This document shows, in pieces, positions 26,266 to 35,642 of a stretch of DNA of 64,000 nucleotides; the stretch's first letter is position 1, and each line of letters begins with the position of its first letter. Made by a program: the position numbers and the translations under genes. The notes below the pieces were generated by a model. That model made no database searches, had not been told where the DNA came from, and saw only the letters and a program-made list of their open reading frames with translations. This stretch comes from a virus: the IMG/VR virus record IMGVR_UViG_3300042434_002493, positions 1-64,000 of that record; one strand, given 5' to 3'.

Positions 26266-29200
26266 ATGGCCCAGCCCGCGCAGCTCAACATTTTCGGCGG
26301 TCAAGATCCCATCCGCAACGGCGGCGATCCTTCGCACGGCGGGGCCCTTCACCAGGAGCGGCGCACCGACAGCCGAGGAAGGACCGAGACGAAGTGGGTC
26401 CGTGACCCCAACGACCGACGCACCGTGGACTTGGAGAAGCTGATCGCACTCAAGGAAATGGGCCGCCGGGTGGACCGGCCGACCCTGTTCCGGTGGGCAG
26501 CCGGCCGGGTGAAGCACGACCCGGACACCTGGACGGCCTACCGCAAGTCCACAGCCGAGGAGACCCGCCAGGAAGGCGAGCAAGAACTGCGTCGCCGGTA
26601 CGCCTGGCATCAGACGTTCGGCGAGCACACGCCGTTTCACCCCGCAGCGATGAGCGATCACATCACCGGCAGCTTCGAGGCGGAGGCCGCGAAGGCCGTC
26701 ACGTTCTACCTCGCCGTGATCTTCGCCGAGGGTGGCAAGGCCGGCCCCATCGCCAACCGGCCGGGCCTGGTATTCGACTACATGAGCCGCCGTTGGAAGC
26801 GGGTCGAGCCCCACGAGGAGGGCGTTCACCTCGACGAAGAGGCCGGGCAGGCTCACGTCGTCCCTTGGAAGCCGAAGCGCGACAAGAATGAGACGATGAG
26901 CCAGGAGGACTGGCAGGGCTTCATCGACGACGCGAACGAGCCACTCCACGAGCGGGCCGCGAAAATGAACGCCACACTGGCGCACTACAAGGCGGGGCAC
27001 CTGGAGTTCAAGAACCCCAGGGGCGACGGCCACGCGGTCATCATCCCGGATGCGAGCGAGCCGGGCCGCTGGCGTTACTCCGAGTACGACAAGAGTGGTT
27101 TCTCATCGCACACGACTCACGACACCCCAATGCAGGCCGCCGCCGCCGCCGGGGAGGCCGGTTTCACCGAGCCGGCGCCCGGCAGCCTGGATCGGCTTTC
27201 GCAGACCGAGGAGTGGGATCGCGGGACTCGCTCCGCCAAGATCAACCAGCTTGGCGGAGAACTGAACTGGAAGGGGCACCACGAGGCCGACCTGGCGGTG
27301 CGCAATCACTACGCCCGCCACGGCTGGAGCGCCGAAGCCTACCAGCGCATCATGCAGCCCGACGTCCTGGCCGCCGTCCGCGCCGGCCAGGTGCATCCCG
27401 AACTGCTCAAGGCCATCGCCGATCACCGCGAGGGTTTCAAGGCCGCGCCGAAGCTAGACTTCGGCGAGACGGCCCCGTCCGGCGAGCGGTGGATTACCGT
27501 CCGCCCCAACGGACCCGACGCCAAGGGTGTCCCGGTCCTGGTGCAGGTCCACCCCCACAACCCGCGCCAGGGCCACATCATCGGCGGCGCCGGGGGCAAG
27601 ATGAACCTGCGCCGGCTCAACCTCAAGACCCCGGAGGAGTACCGGGCCGCCGCCGCCGCGCGACGCAAGAACCGACGCAAGAGCGAGAGCACGCAGGTTG
27701 ACACAGGCCAGAGGGCCGCGCTCGAAGAGGTCAAGGGCGAGCACCAACAGCGCCGCAGGGCCGCCGCCGCCCAGGTACTCCGCCACGCCGGGCATCACGA
27801 GCTGGCCGACAAGATCGCCGCCGGCCCGCTGGCAGGCCAGGAGAGCGAGCACAAGGAGGCCGTCGCCGACGGCTACCGCAAGGTTCGCGTGCTCATGGCC
27901 AACGCCCGCCGAACGCTCGCCCAGGACACCGACGCCCGCGAGGCCGCAGGTCTGGGGGAGCTTCCGGCGACGAGCGGAGACGGGGGAATCGGGGCGAGCG
28001 ACATCGCCGGCAGGCAGGTCATGCAGGGGGGCCTCGACTACAAGCGCGACCGGGCCGCCCTGAGCGACCAACAGGCCGATCTCGCCCGCGCCCAGGCCCT
28101 TCGCTCGCGCCTGGACGCCGATCTGCAACACGGCGAGCCCATCGACGCGCTCACCACAGCGCAGCGGTACGCCCGCGCCGCGAACCTTACCCACCGCGAC
28201 ATCGAGGCCGCGGGCCCCGTCGAGATCGCCGCGTTCGCCCGGCTGGCCAGCCGGCGCCTGAAAGCGTTCCGGCGGCTCCAGGAGGCCGTCACCGAGGCCG
28301 GCGGGGACAACACCGCGCCCACCATGCCCGACGAGGCTCGCGAGGCGATGGACGACATGGCCGCGGTCGTCAGCGGCAGCGGGCAGGATGCCATCGACGC
28401 CATGACCGATCCCGCGCGGAACGAAACCGCGCGCAAGGGACTACAGGCCGCCGTGGACCACGGCCTCATGGACCCGCAGCGCGAGCGGGACATGACGGCC
28501 CGTATCGAGCAGGCGCGCCGACAGTCCGCCGGGGCTCCCGAGCTTTCGCAGCTCAACCAGGAGCACGTCGAGTCTCTCCCGGCCCGCGCCATCGCCATCG
28601 TGGCCAACGACGCCGCGCACGCGATCCGCCGCATGCGCACCGCGGCCCCCGAGGATCTGCGCAAGCTCGCCGAGCAGGTGGGCGAGGAGGTGCCGACCAT
28701 CAAGGGCGCCGCCGATGCGCTCGGCGAAGAGGCCCTGATCTCCGGCGAAGCCACCGACGCACAGCGCCGCTCGTTCTTGCGCCAGGCGCTCGCGTCCGGC
28801 GTGCTCACCGGCGACGCCACACCGCCGAAGGCTGCCGCCGATCCGTCCCTCGAAGTGAACGACGGGGCAAAGGCCCGCGCGATCTTCGAGGCCGGGTTGA
28901 AGGTCAAGGGTCTCGACAAGGAGGCCCGGCGCCGCCGCAACGCCATCATGGCCGGAGACCTGGCGGGCGCCGCCTCGCAACAGTGGGAGGCCCCCCGCGG
29001 CGGAGCCAACGACCCGACGCAGCAGCTCGCCGACCACCCTTCGACCGAGATGGTCGCCGCGGTGCAAGGCGAGGTCCGCACCCAGCGCGCCCGCGCGTTT
29101 CTGGGGCAGGTCAATCAGACCTACCAGGACATCGGCCAGATGCTCGACGAGGACCAGGACGCGGCGCACGCCGATCTGGGCCGCCACATGAGCCGGGGCA

Positions 29201-32200
29201 GCTTCGACGCGGTCAACCACCACGCTCAAGAGATCCTGCGCAGCGCGACCATCGACCGCAACGTCGTAGACCTCCTCGGTTCGGAGGGGGCCGCACAACT
29301 CCTCGCTTGGCAGATCCGTCAGACGCACCCGGAGCAGGCCGAGGCATTGACGCAGGCGGTCGGCGACTATCACCTGCGCCTCCAGGACACCCACATCCCC
29401 GAGGCGATGGACACCTCGCGCGACGCCTACGAGGCCGCCCACGAGGTTCACCAGGGCATGCAGGAGCAGGGCGACCTGCGCGAGTGGCAGGCGCTCAACC
29501 GCCAGCGCATCGAGCACCTCGACCAGTCGCGGCAAACGCTGGGCCGGACCTTGGGTTACCTGGAAACGTCCGCGGCTTTGCACGCCGCGATGCTTTCGCC
29601 GGCAGCGCACCCGATCCGCGTCTCCGCCGGGCCGGTCGATGCGACGCAGCTCGCAGCCCACGCGCGCGCCGCCGGACTCGGAGACGACGACTTCCACATC
29701 GAGCACGACGGCAAGAACGGGTGGTTGACGGTGCAGCCGGCAGCGTTCGGCAAACTTGTCCGCCCGGTCGATGCCGAAGAGGTCCGCCTCGACCGTGACA
29801 TGGAGGCCATCCGCACGGGCCAGCAGGACGACCCGACGTGGCGCCCGGCCGGGTTTATGCAGCGCACCGACGTCCGCCCCGAGCAGCGTTTCAAGGGTGA
29901 GGTCCCGCAGAACGCGCAGCCCTTCGACTACGGACTCGCCGAGCACGCGAACATGCACGAGGCGATGGGCACCTACATCGCCCAGCGCGTCCACGACGGG
30001 TGGCGGCCCGTGGACATCATGCGCGATCTCCAGAACACCGGCGAGCACATGGGCGGCATCGCCGCGGGGGTCGGCGAGGCCGACCTCCAGAGCCCGCAGG
30101 TGCAGGCGTGGCAGGAGTTGCACCCCGAGCCGCCGAAGACCGTGGCAGCCCAGGACGACGGGCAGGCGCGAATGCCCTGGGACCCCGAGCCCGAGCCCGG
30201 ACCCAACCCCGCCCACGCCAGTTGGGAGCAGGACCGGCGCGAGATCGCGGCCAAGGGCAAGCTTGCCGCGTTCCACGAGGCTTTGGCCGCCCACATGCCA
30301 TCGAGAGCGCAGGACAAGAATCAGAGCCTCCAGCAGGCCGAGGAGCACGCCCCGCACTTCATGGAGCTGGCCAGGCAGCACGCCGAGCGGGTGGGCACAG
30401 CGGGGACGTTGCACCACCAGCAACTCGACCCGACGTTGGCGAATGACCTCGCCTTTCGGGTGCTGGGCCGGCACCCGGCCGCGGTGGGCGCGTGGAAGCC
30501 CGTCGAACAGTTGGGCCACCACGAGCGCGCCGCTTTGCGCGAGTCGTTCTACCGCTACTTCCACAGCCGACAGGGGGAGATGCCGCAGGAGCTTCACCCC
30601 GAGGCCGTCATGGCAAAGTGGGCGAGCAAGAACCCGGAGCCGGCCCGCGACAACACCGCGCAGGGCGATCTCCTCGGTTTCGGCAGTCTCCCCGGCATGG
30701 GGGGATTCGGCGCGCCGTCGCCGGAGGACATCGAAGCCGCCGAGGCCGAAGCTGGCCACGCGCACGAGCGATGGGAACAAGCCCTCGTTGAGCACGAGCG
30801 CGCCCAGGCGGGCATCGCCGATCCCAAGGCCGCGTTTCTCTCCCAGGCGAAAGAGCACGTCGAAAGCGTCGCCCGCCACCTGGCCAAGACGACGAAGACG
30901 CACAACGACGACGCCCACCCCGAGGTCGCCGCGGCCCGGGAACGACACAGGCACGCGCAGGACGTGGCCGCGTTGCGCGCCGAGCCCGACGCGGCCACGC
31001 CCGACGCGCTCCGCGCAGCGCACGGAGCCTACCGATCCGCCACAGGTGCGGCTCAGAGCGCCGTCGTGCAGTTGGCGCGAGCCGAAGACGCGCGGAGCCG
31101 CTCCGCCGCGCAGGCGTTCGATGCCCGTCACCACGACGCGAGCCCGGAGTGGAAGGCGTGGCGCAAGGAGCGCGACGAAGCCGAGCGCGCCGCACACCGG
31201 GCAGCCTCGCGCTACGACGCCCCCGACTGGAACACCTACGTCGCCAGCCACGGCGGCGCGCCGCAGGCGTACCAGGCGCTTCAGGATTTCGTGCGCTCCC
31301 GGTTCGTGCAGGAGTTCCGCACGCTCTACCAGGACCACGCCCAGAGCCCGCTCCAGATCGGCGTGCAGGCGGTGGCCGGCGCCGCAGGCCACCGCCTCGC
31401 CTTCGACCCAGACTGGCGCGACCGTGTGCGCCGCACCGCCAACGCAGCCGGCGCGACCGCGCGCACACGCGCAGCCGGCGGGCGGTTCAGTTCGGACCCG
31501 TACAAGGAGGCGCGCGAGCGGTTCCAGGCCCAGGCCCGCGAGATGGCCAATCGACAGACCAGCAACGTGGGCGAGGTCAATCCCGATCCGCGGCGAGCGC
31601 CCGACCTGGACGAGCGATACACCCTCGGGCAGGCCGCCGAGGGCCAGCTCGCCAACATCGTCGGGCAGCACGCGAGCATCATCGACCCGAGGCAGACGTT
31701 CGAGGCTCGCTCCGCTGACTTTTCGGGGCCGGGCGCCAAGCGGCAGCGCGCGATCAAGGCGTGGAAGCGCAGCCGCAAGATCGGGATGTTCCTCGGGACG
31801 GGCCAGGGCAAGACGACCGTCGCGTTCGGCACCTTCGCCGACCTCAAAGGCGAGGGCCGGGTCCAGCGGGGCGTGTTCGCCGTGCCCAGCATCGTGCAGG
31901 GCCAGTTCGGAGGCGAGGCGTTGTCCTTTGTGGACCCCGCCCACATGCGCTGGCACGCGAAGCCCGGCGAGGGCAAGGCCGAGCGCATGGCCGCCTACGC
32001 CGACCCGGAGAAGCACGTTGTCGTCGTGACGCACCAGGCGCTTCGCGACGACGTCACCGAGATGGTCGCGAAGCACCTCGGGATGAGCCGCGAGCAGGTC
32101 GCCGCACACATGACGGACGGCGAGGTGCAAGCCCAGGCGCCGGAGGTCCCCCACCTCGACAAGATGCGCGACCTGGCGAGGATCACGCCCGAGCAGATGC

Positions 32201-34761
32201 TCCGAGACAGCGACTACGACAAGGCGATGCGCAACGCCTACGTCGGCGGCGCGAGCAGCCGCACTACGCCCGCCCAGGTGCCGAGCTACCCGGTGGGCAC
32301 CTGGAAGGTGGACGACACCTTCCGCGGCTTGTACGGGTCCGACGTCGAGCACCTCCAGGAGTTCGACCCCGACGATCTTGTCGCGACGGAGAACAACGTC
32401 GCCACGAACGCAGAGGGCCGCGGCACCGACGCCGACCGCTATGCCGAGTGGGCCCGCAGCGGAGAGCACGGGGAGCCGCCCCCGATCCGCGTCGTCCAGG
32501 CCGAGGACGGCAGCATGCGCATCACCGACGGACACCGTCGCCACGCCGCGGCGAAGAAGAACGGCCAGAAGATCAAGGCGTGGGTCAGCTATGCAGCGCA
32601 CACCGGGCGCCTCGACAGCAACGGCAAACCCATCGTGACCGGACTGACGCACGAGATGGCAATCCACCGAGCCCGAGAAGCCGGCGACCCCGCCGAGGCG
32701 TGGCATGCCCAGACGTTCCCGGACCTCGCGGAGAAGATGCAGACGGCCGACGTGCAGCCGGTCAAGGGGGCCGCCGCGCGCACCGTCCAGCCGTGGACAG
32801 AGGACGAGACCGACCAGCACGTCAGGGCAGCCCTCACGGCCCACGAGGCCCACGGACTCCTCGACTACATGGCCGTGGACGAGGGGCACGTCGCCTTGAA
32901 CCGAAAGGGCAAGCAGGACAGCCACCTCGCCCGCGTCATCGACAGCCTGGGCCGCTTGGCGAAGTACGCCGGCTACATGACCGGGACGCCCGTCAAGAAC
33001 GACACCAGCGAGCTGTACGACCAGCTCCGCAAGGTCGCGCCCCACAAGTACGGCGACGGGGAGGGTAAGACCAGCCTCCAGGAGTTCACCCGGCGCTACG
33101 GGACCGATCCGACGACCGCCGGGCCCGCCCTGCGCACAGAGATGCGGCGTCACGCCTTCATGGCCGAGGCGCCCATGCCCTTCGAGCCGAACTACCACAC
33201 CGACAAGCTCGACCCCACCCCCGAGCAGTCGCGAGACCTCGACGACGTGCATCGGTCATACGAGCGGGTGGCAGCCGCCCGCCGGGCCGGTACGCTCAAC
33301 ATCGAGGCCGCCCGCGCGCTCGCCCCGAGCGCCTTCGCCAGCGTCGCGCCGGGGGACGAAGAGGCCGCCCGCGCCGTGGCCGAGAAGGTCCACCGCAGCC
33401 CGGTGACGTTCCGCGAGGCCGCGCTCAACCGCCACATCAACATGCACGCCCAGGGCGCCAAGCTCGCCCACCTCGACCAGTTGATCGGAGGCTACCGCTC
33501 GCAGCCGCTCCCCAGGGGCGCCCGCGAGAGCGAGGCCGCCTACCAGGCACGCACCGCCGCGGGCGACACGCACCGCCGCGCCGGAGTCATCTTCGCCCAC
33601 AACCACGAGGCCGTGGCCCAGATCGCCGAGCACCTCAAAGCCAAGGGGCACCGCGTCGAGACCATCACCGGCAAGGACACCGGGCAGCTCAAGACCAGGA
33701 AGCGCGAGGCGTTCGACAGGGGCGAGCACGACATCCTCATCCTCAGCGACGCCGGAGCCACCGGCGCGAACCTTCAGTCGCGGGCGAGTTGGATCATCAA
33801 CCACGACACCCCGGCGACCTACCACACCTGGAAGCAACGCAACGCGCGCATCCTCCGCGTGGGGCAGCGCATGGACCGCCCCGACGTCCACACGCTCCAG
33901 GTAGACCACCCCTGGGAGCACGACGCCGCCGCGCGCATGGAGCGCAAGCGCAGCCTGCACGACCCCCTGTACGCCGAGGACGACGAGAGCCAGGACGAGG
34001 GCGGACTCGCCCACATCATCCGCCAACACCTGCACGAGGCCGCTTCGCCGCTCACGCCGCAGTCCTACGGGCCGCCGGCCCGCGAGACGCCCACGTCGGC
34101 GCCCGCGCGTGCCGAGCCTCACACGTTCCACGGCAGCAAAGAACAGTGGGATGCGTTGCCCGTCGCCTACCACACGACCGTGGACGAGGCCGGCGTGCGC
34201 GCTCACGGGTTCAAGCCAGACGCCTTCGCCGAGCAAGGGTACGGCGGGGGGCGCCAGCCTGGCGCGGTGTGGGCACACCACGGGCCGGGAGCCGCAGAGA
34301 GAGCGCAGGCGATGGCCGACTACATGAACGACGTGCAGGACATCGCCAGGCACCCCGAGCCGATGAAGCACGCACGCGAGAAGTTGCAACAGCTCGCCGC
34401 GAGAACACCCGGCGCAACCCCGCGAGACATGGACAACGCCACCTCGACGGGCGATTTTTTGATGAAGTACGGCGACAGCCACGCGTCCGAGTTCCCGCAC
34501 CTGCAACCAAAGACAGACGCCCAACGCGCGGCCATGTGGTACGGCCACGCGCGCGGCTCTGCAAACGGTGGGCGACTGGGGGGGCAGAATGCGCCCGTGA
34601 CACCCGAGGCCGTGGATCGTGCAGCCGCGCGCACGTCGCGCGCGTCCGTCGTACAGATCCGCCACACCCCCATTGGAAGCCAGAAGGGCGTCGGGATCGA
34701 GCACAACAGCGACCGCGCTATCGAGCCCAATCACATATTCCTGCGGCACGGGGGCGGGTAG
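26266..34761 (+). CDS. Giant SNF2-like helicase polyvalent protein with ParB-like insertion
   Basis: The 2831-aa product is the largest here. The shared tag is at residues 19-48 (GDPSHGGALHQERRTD). Residues about 405-470 hold a small domain (ERWITVRPNGPDAKG then GGAGGKMNLRRL) seen in other phage polyvalent proteins. A long helical middle of unknown role follows. The helicase has motif I GTGQGKTT (1844-1851), DEGH as motif II (2205-2208), TGTPVKN (about 2239) and a late RILRVGQR (about 2528). Between I and II, about 360 residues apart, lies a ParB-like core with ITDGHRRHAAAKKNG (2086-2100). Residues about 2620-2831 may form an ADP-ribosyltransferase-like fold (VAYHTTVDEAGVRAHGF). A role in moving on DNA or remodelling bound host proteins is inferred. 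Confidence 0.75.
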   Translation: MAQPAQLNIFGGQDPIRNGGDPSHGGALHQERRTDSRGRTETKWVRDPNDRRTVDLEKLIALKEMGRRVDRPTLFRWAAGRVKHDPDTWTAYRKSTAEETRQEGEQELRRRYAWHQTFGEHTPFHPAAMSDHITGSFEAEAAKAVTFYLAVIFAEGGKAGPIANRPGLVFDYMSRRWKRVEPHEEGVHLDEEAGQAHVVPWKPKRDKNETMSQEDWQGFIDDANEPLHERAAKMNATLAHYKAGHLEFKNPRGDGHAVIIPDASEPGRWRYSEYDKSGFSSHTTHDTPMQAAAAAGEAGFTEPAPGSLDRLSQTEEWDRGTRSAKINQLGGELNWKGHHEADLAVRNHYARHGWSAEAYQRIMQPDVLAAVRAGQVHPELLKAIADHREGFKAAPKLDFGETAPSGERWITVRPNGPDAKGVPVLVQVHPHNPRQGHIIGGAGGKMNLRRLNLKTPEEYRAAAAARRKNRRKSESTQVDTGQRAALEEVKGEHQQRRRAAAAQVLRHAGHHELADKIAAGPLAGQESEHKEAVADGYRKVRVLMANARRTLAQDTDAREAAGLGELPATSGDGGIGASDIAGRQVMQGGLDYKRDRAALSDQQADLARAQALRSRLDADLQHGEPIDALTTAQRYARAANLTHRDIEAAGPVEIAAFARLASRRLKAFRRLQEAVTEAGGDNTAPTMPDEAREAMDDMAAVVSGSGQDAIDAMTDPARNETARKGLQAAVDHGLMDPQRERDMTARIEQARRQSAGAPELSQLNQEHVESLPARAIAIVANDAAHAIRRMRTAAPEDLRKLAEQVGEEVPTIKGAADALGEEALISGEATDAQRRSFLRQALASGVLTGDATPPKAAADPSLEVNDGAKARAIFEAGLKVKGLDKEARRRRNAIMAGDLAGAASQQWEAPRGGANDPTQQLADHPSTEMVAAVQGEVRTQRARAFLGQVNQTYQDIGQMLDEDQDAAHADLGRHMSRGSFDAVNHHAQEILRSATIDRNVVDLLGSEGAAQLLAWQIRQTHPEQAEALTQAVGDYHLRLQDTHIPEAMDTSRDAYEAAHEVHQGMQEQGDLREWQALNRQRIEHLDQSRQTLGRTLGYLETSAALHAAMLSPAAHPIRVSAGPVDATQLAAHARAAGLGDDDFHIEHDGKNGWLTVQPAAFGKLVRPVDAEEVRLDRDMEAIRTGQQDDPTWRPAGFMQRTDVRPEQRFKGEVPQNAQPFDYGLAEHANMHEAMGTYIAQRVHDGWRPVDIMRDLQNTGEHMGGIAAGVGEADLQSPQVQAWQELHPEPPKTVAAQDDGQARMPWDPEPEPGPNPAHASWEQDRREIAAKGKLAAFHEALAAHMPSRAQDKNQSLQQAEEHAPHFMELARQHAERVGTAGTLHHQQLDPTLANDLAFRVLGRHPAAVGAWKPVEQLGHHERAALRESFYRYFHSRQGEMPQELHPEAVMAKWASKNPEPARDNTAQGDLLGFGSLPGMGGFGAPSPEDIEAAEAEAGHAHERWEQALVEHERAQAGIADPKAAFLSQAKEHVESVARHLAKTTKTHNDDAHPEVAAARERHRHAQDVAALRAEPDAATPDALRAAHGAYRSATGAAQSAVVQLARAEDARSRSAAQAFDARHHDASPEWKAWRKERDEAERAAHRAASRYDAPDWNTYVASHGGAPQAYQALQDFVRSRFVQEFRTLYQDHAQSPLQIGVQAVAGAAGHRLAFDPDWRDRVRRTANAAGATARTRAAGGRFSSDPYKEARERFQAQAREMANRQTSNVGEVNPDPRRAPDLDERYTLGQAAEGQLANIVGQHASIIDPRQTFEARSADFSGPGAKRQRAIKAWKRSRKIGMFLGTGQGKTTVAFGTFADLKGEGRVQRGVFAVPSIVQGQFGGEALSFVDPAHMRWHAKPGEGKAERMAAYADPEKHVVVVTHQALRDDVTEMVAKHLGMSREQVAAHMTDGEVQAQAPEVPHLDKMRDLARITPEQMLRDSDYDKAMRNAYVGGASSRTTPAQVPSYPVGTWKVDDTFRGLYGSDVEHLQEFDPDDLVATENNVATNAEGRGTDADRYAEWARSGEHGEPPPIRVVQAEDGSMRITDGHRRHAAAKKNGQKIKAWVSYAAHTGRLDSNGKPIVTGLTHEMAIHRAREAGDPAEAWHAQTFPDLAEKMQTADVQPVKGAAARTVQPWTEDETDQHVRAALTAHEAHGLLDYMAVDEGHVALNRKGKQDSHLARVIDSLGRLAKYAGYMTGTPVKNDTSELYDQLRKVAPHKYGDGEGKTSLQEFTRRYGTDPTTAGPALRTEMRRHAFMAEAPMPFEPNYHTDKLDPTPEQSRDLDDVHRSYERVAAARRAGTLNIEAARALAPSAFASVAPGDEEAARAVAEKVHRSPVTFREAALNRHINMHAQGAKLAHLDQLIGGYRSQPLPRGARESEAAYQARTAAGDTHRRAGVIFAHNHEAVAQIAEHLKAKGHRVETITGKDTGQLKTRKREAFDRGEHDILILSDAGATGANLQSRASWIINHDTPATYHTWKQRNARILRVGQRMDRPDVHTLQVDHPWEHDAAARMERKRSLHDPLYAEDDESQDEGGLAHIIRQHLHEAASPLTPQSYGPPARETPTSAPARAEPHTFHGSKEQWDALPVAYHTTVDEAGVRAHGFKPDAFAEQGYGGGRQPGAVWAHHGPGAAERAQAMADYMNDVQDIARHPEPMKHAREKLQQLAARTPGATPRDMDNATSTGDFLMKYGDSHASEFPHLQPKTDAQRAAMWYGHARGSANGGRLGGQNAPVTPEAVDRAAARTSRASVVQIRHTPIGSQKGVGIEHNSDRAIEPNHIFLRHGGG

Positions 34762-34762
34762 G

Positions 34763-35056
34763 ATGGACCCGATGGACGCCGATCACACCCGCGAAGCGCG
34801 CGACCGCGTCGAGGCGAACCTCGCCCGCGTCGAGGCCGTGCGCCGCCGCGCCGTTCAACACGGCCACATTCACCGGGTCGGAGTCATCGGGCCGCGAATC
34901 GAGGCCCTGCGCGAGGAGCGTGCCGCGATGGAGCGCCAGATCGGGACCGACCCCCGACACTGGCACGAGGACGACGTGCGCGCGCTCCAGGCCATCGACC
35001 AGGAGTTGCGCGGGCTGATGCTGACCTACCACGCCGATCACACGAAGGGGACTTGA
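34763..35056 (+). CDS. Small helical protein, unknown
   Basis: The 97-aa product starts at ATG 34763, one base after the stop of the giant helicase gene, with AGG directly before it; it may be translated by re-initiation. It is almost wholly helical and charged (TREARDRVEANLARVEAVRR, IEALREERAAMERQI, VRALQAIDQELRGLML). This fits a short coiled-coil or hairpin protein. No family is recognised. Confidence 0.6.
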   Translation: MDPMDADHTREARDRVEANLARVEAVRRRAVQHGHIHRVGVIGPRIEALREERAAMERQIGTDPRHWHEDDVRALQAIDQELRGLMLTYHADHTKGT

Positions 35057-35058
35057 GG

Positions 35059-35340
35059 ATGCCGATCTACGAGTACCGCTGTGCCGAGGGGCACACGCAC
35101 GAGGCGATCCGCAGCGTCGCCCACCGCAACGAGCCGACCGAGTGCCCAACGTGCCACGGGCCGGCCGGGCGGGCCGGCGTGGAGCGGTGCTTCTTCGACC
35201 TCGTGGACAACGCCTTTCAGAGCTGCGGGTGGACGCGCCCCGGCATGAGCGGGGTGAACTACCAGAGCGGCAGGGCCCCCGATGGCATCCGCCGCCGAGA
35301 ACTGCATCCCCTGGAGCGTGGCGCGGCGCGAGGGGACTGA
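35059..35340 (+). CDS. FmdB-like zinc-ribbon protein
   Basis: The 93-aa product starts at ATG 35059, two bases after the previous stop. Its N-terminus MPIYEYRC is the canonical start of the FmdB/CxxC_CxxC_SSSS family of small zinc ribbons, with C8, H12 or H14 and the pair C29-C32 (CPTC). Phage copies occur near structural genes and their role is unknown. The C-terminal half (SCGWTRPGMSG, then GRAPDGIRRREL) is not typical of bacterial FmdB. The stop overlaps the next start as TGATG. Confidence 0.7.
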   Translation: MPIYEYRCAEGHTHEAIRSVAHRNEPTECPTCHGPAGRAGVERCFFDLVDNAFQSCGWTRPGMSGVNYQSGRAPDGIRRRELHPLERGAARGD

Positions 35341-35558
35341 TGGACTTGACCTGCGGCGGATGCGGGTGGCGCTTGGGGGCCGTGGAGGCCGCCAAGGGCG
35401 ACGAGCCCGCCGAGGGCTACAGCGTGGCCCGCACCCTGCACTTCCGGGCCGGCCAAGTGGTCGCCCGGTGCGGCAAGTGCAAGGCAGATACGCCCTTGCC
35501 GCTCCAGGTCCGCGTCATGTTCGGTCGCGGCGCGGCCGACGAGCCGCCCGCAGCCTGA
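35340..35558 (+). CDS. Small zinc-ribbon protein, possibly Com-like
   Basis: This 72-aa protein starts at the ATG at 35340, sharing one base with the previous stop. Two CxxC pairs (CGGCG, C5/C8; CGKC, C44/C47) are set about 35 residues apart, with the order C-x2-C-x2-RLG before and a basic-aromatic strand between. Mu Com, the zinc protein that activates translation of mom, has a similar C-x2-C...C-x2-C plan. Since a Mom-like domain lies upstream at about 25.5-25.9 kb, a Com-like role is worth considering, but the spacing is loose and generic zinc ribbons are common. Treat as zinc-ribbon protein of unknown role. Confidence 0.6.
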   Translation: MDLTCGGCGWRLGAVEAAKGDEPAEGYSVARTLHFRAGQVVARCGKCKADTPLPLQVRVMFGRGAADEPPAA

Positions 35559-35568
35559 TCAGACCGCT

Positions 35569-35598
35569 TGCGCGCGGCCGAATGGCGCCGTTAGAGTC
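35569..35598 (+). promoter_or_regulatory. Weak candidate promoter TTGCGC-N18-TAGAGT
   Basis: TTGCGC (35569-35574) and TAGAGT (35593-35598) lie in the 84-base gap ahead of the capsid protease gene, with an 18-base spacer. The start point would be near 35605, leaving a leader of about 38 bases that holds GAGGAG before the ATG at 35643. The gap and the ribosome site fit the start of a capsid operon. The boxes match only in part. Confidence 0.3.
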
Positions 35599-35642
35599 GC
35601 ACGCAAGCCCAATGGCGGATCGCCGGGCATCGAGGAGATTCG

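Noticed and set aside
28441-33252. A 1603-codon open frame on the minus strand.
   Set aside because: It lies wholly opposite the 2831-aa helicase gene, which has clear motifs. High GC codon bias keeps the antisense frame open, and the predicted protein is low in meaning with no domain.
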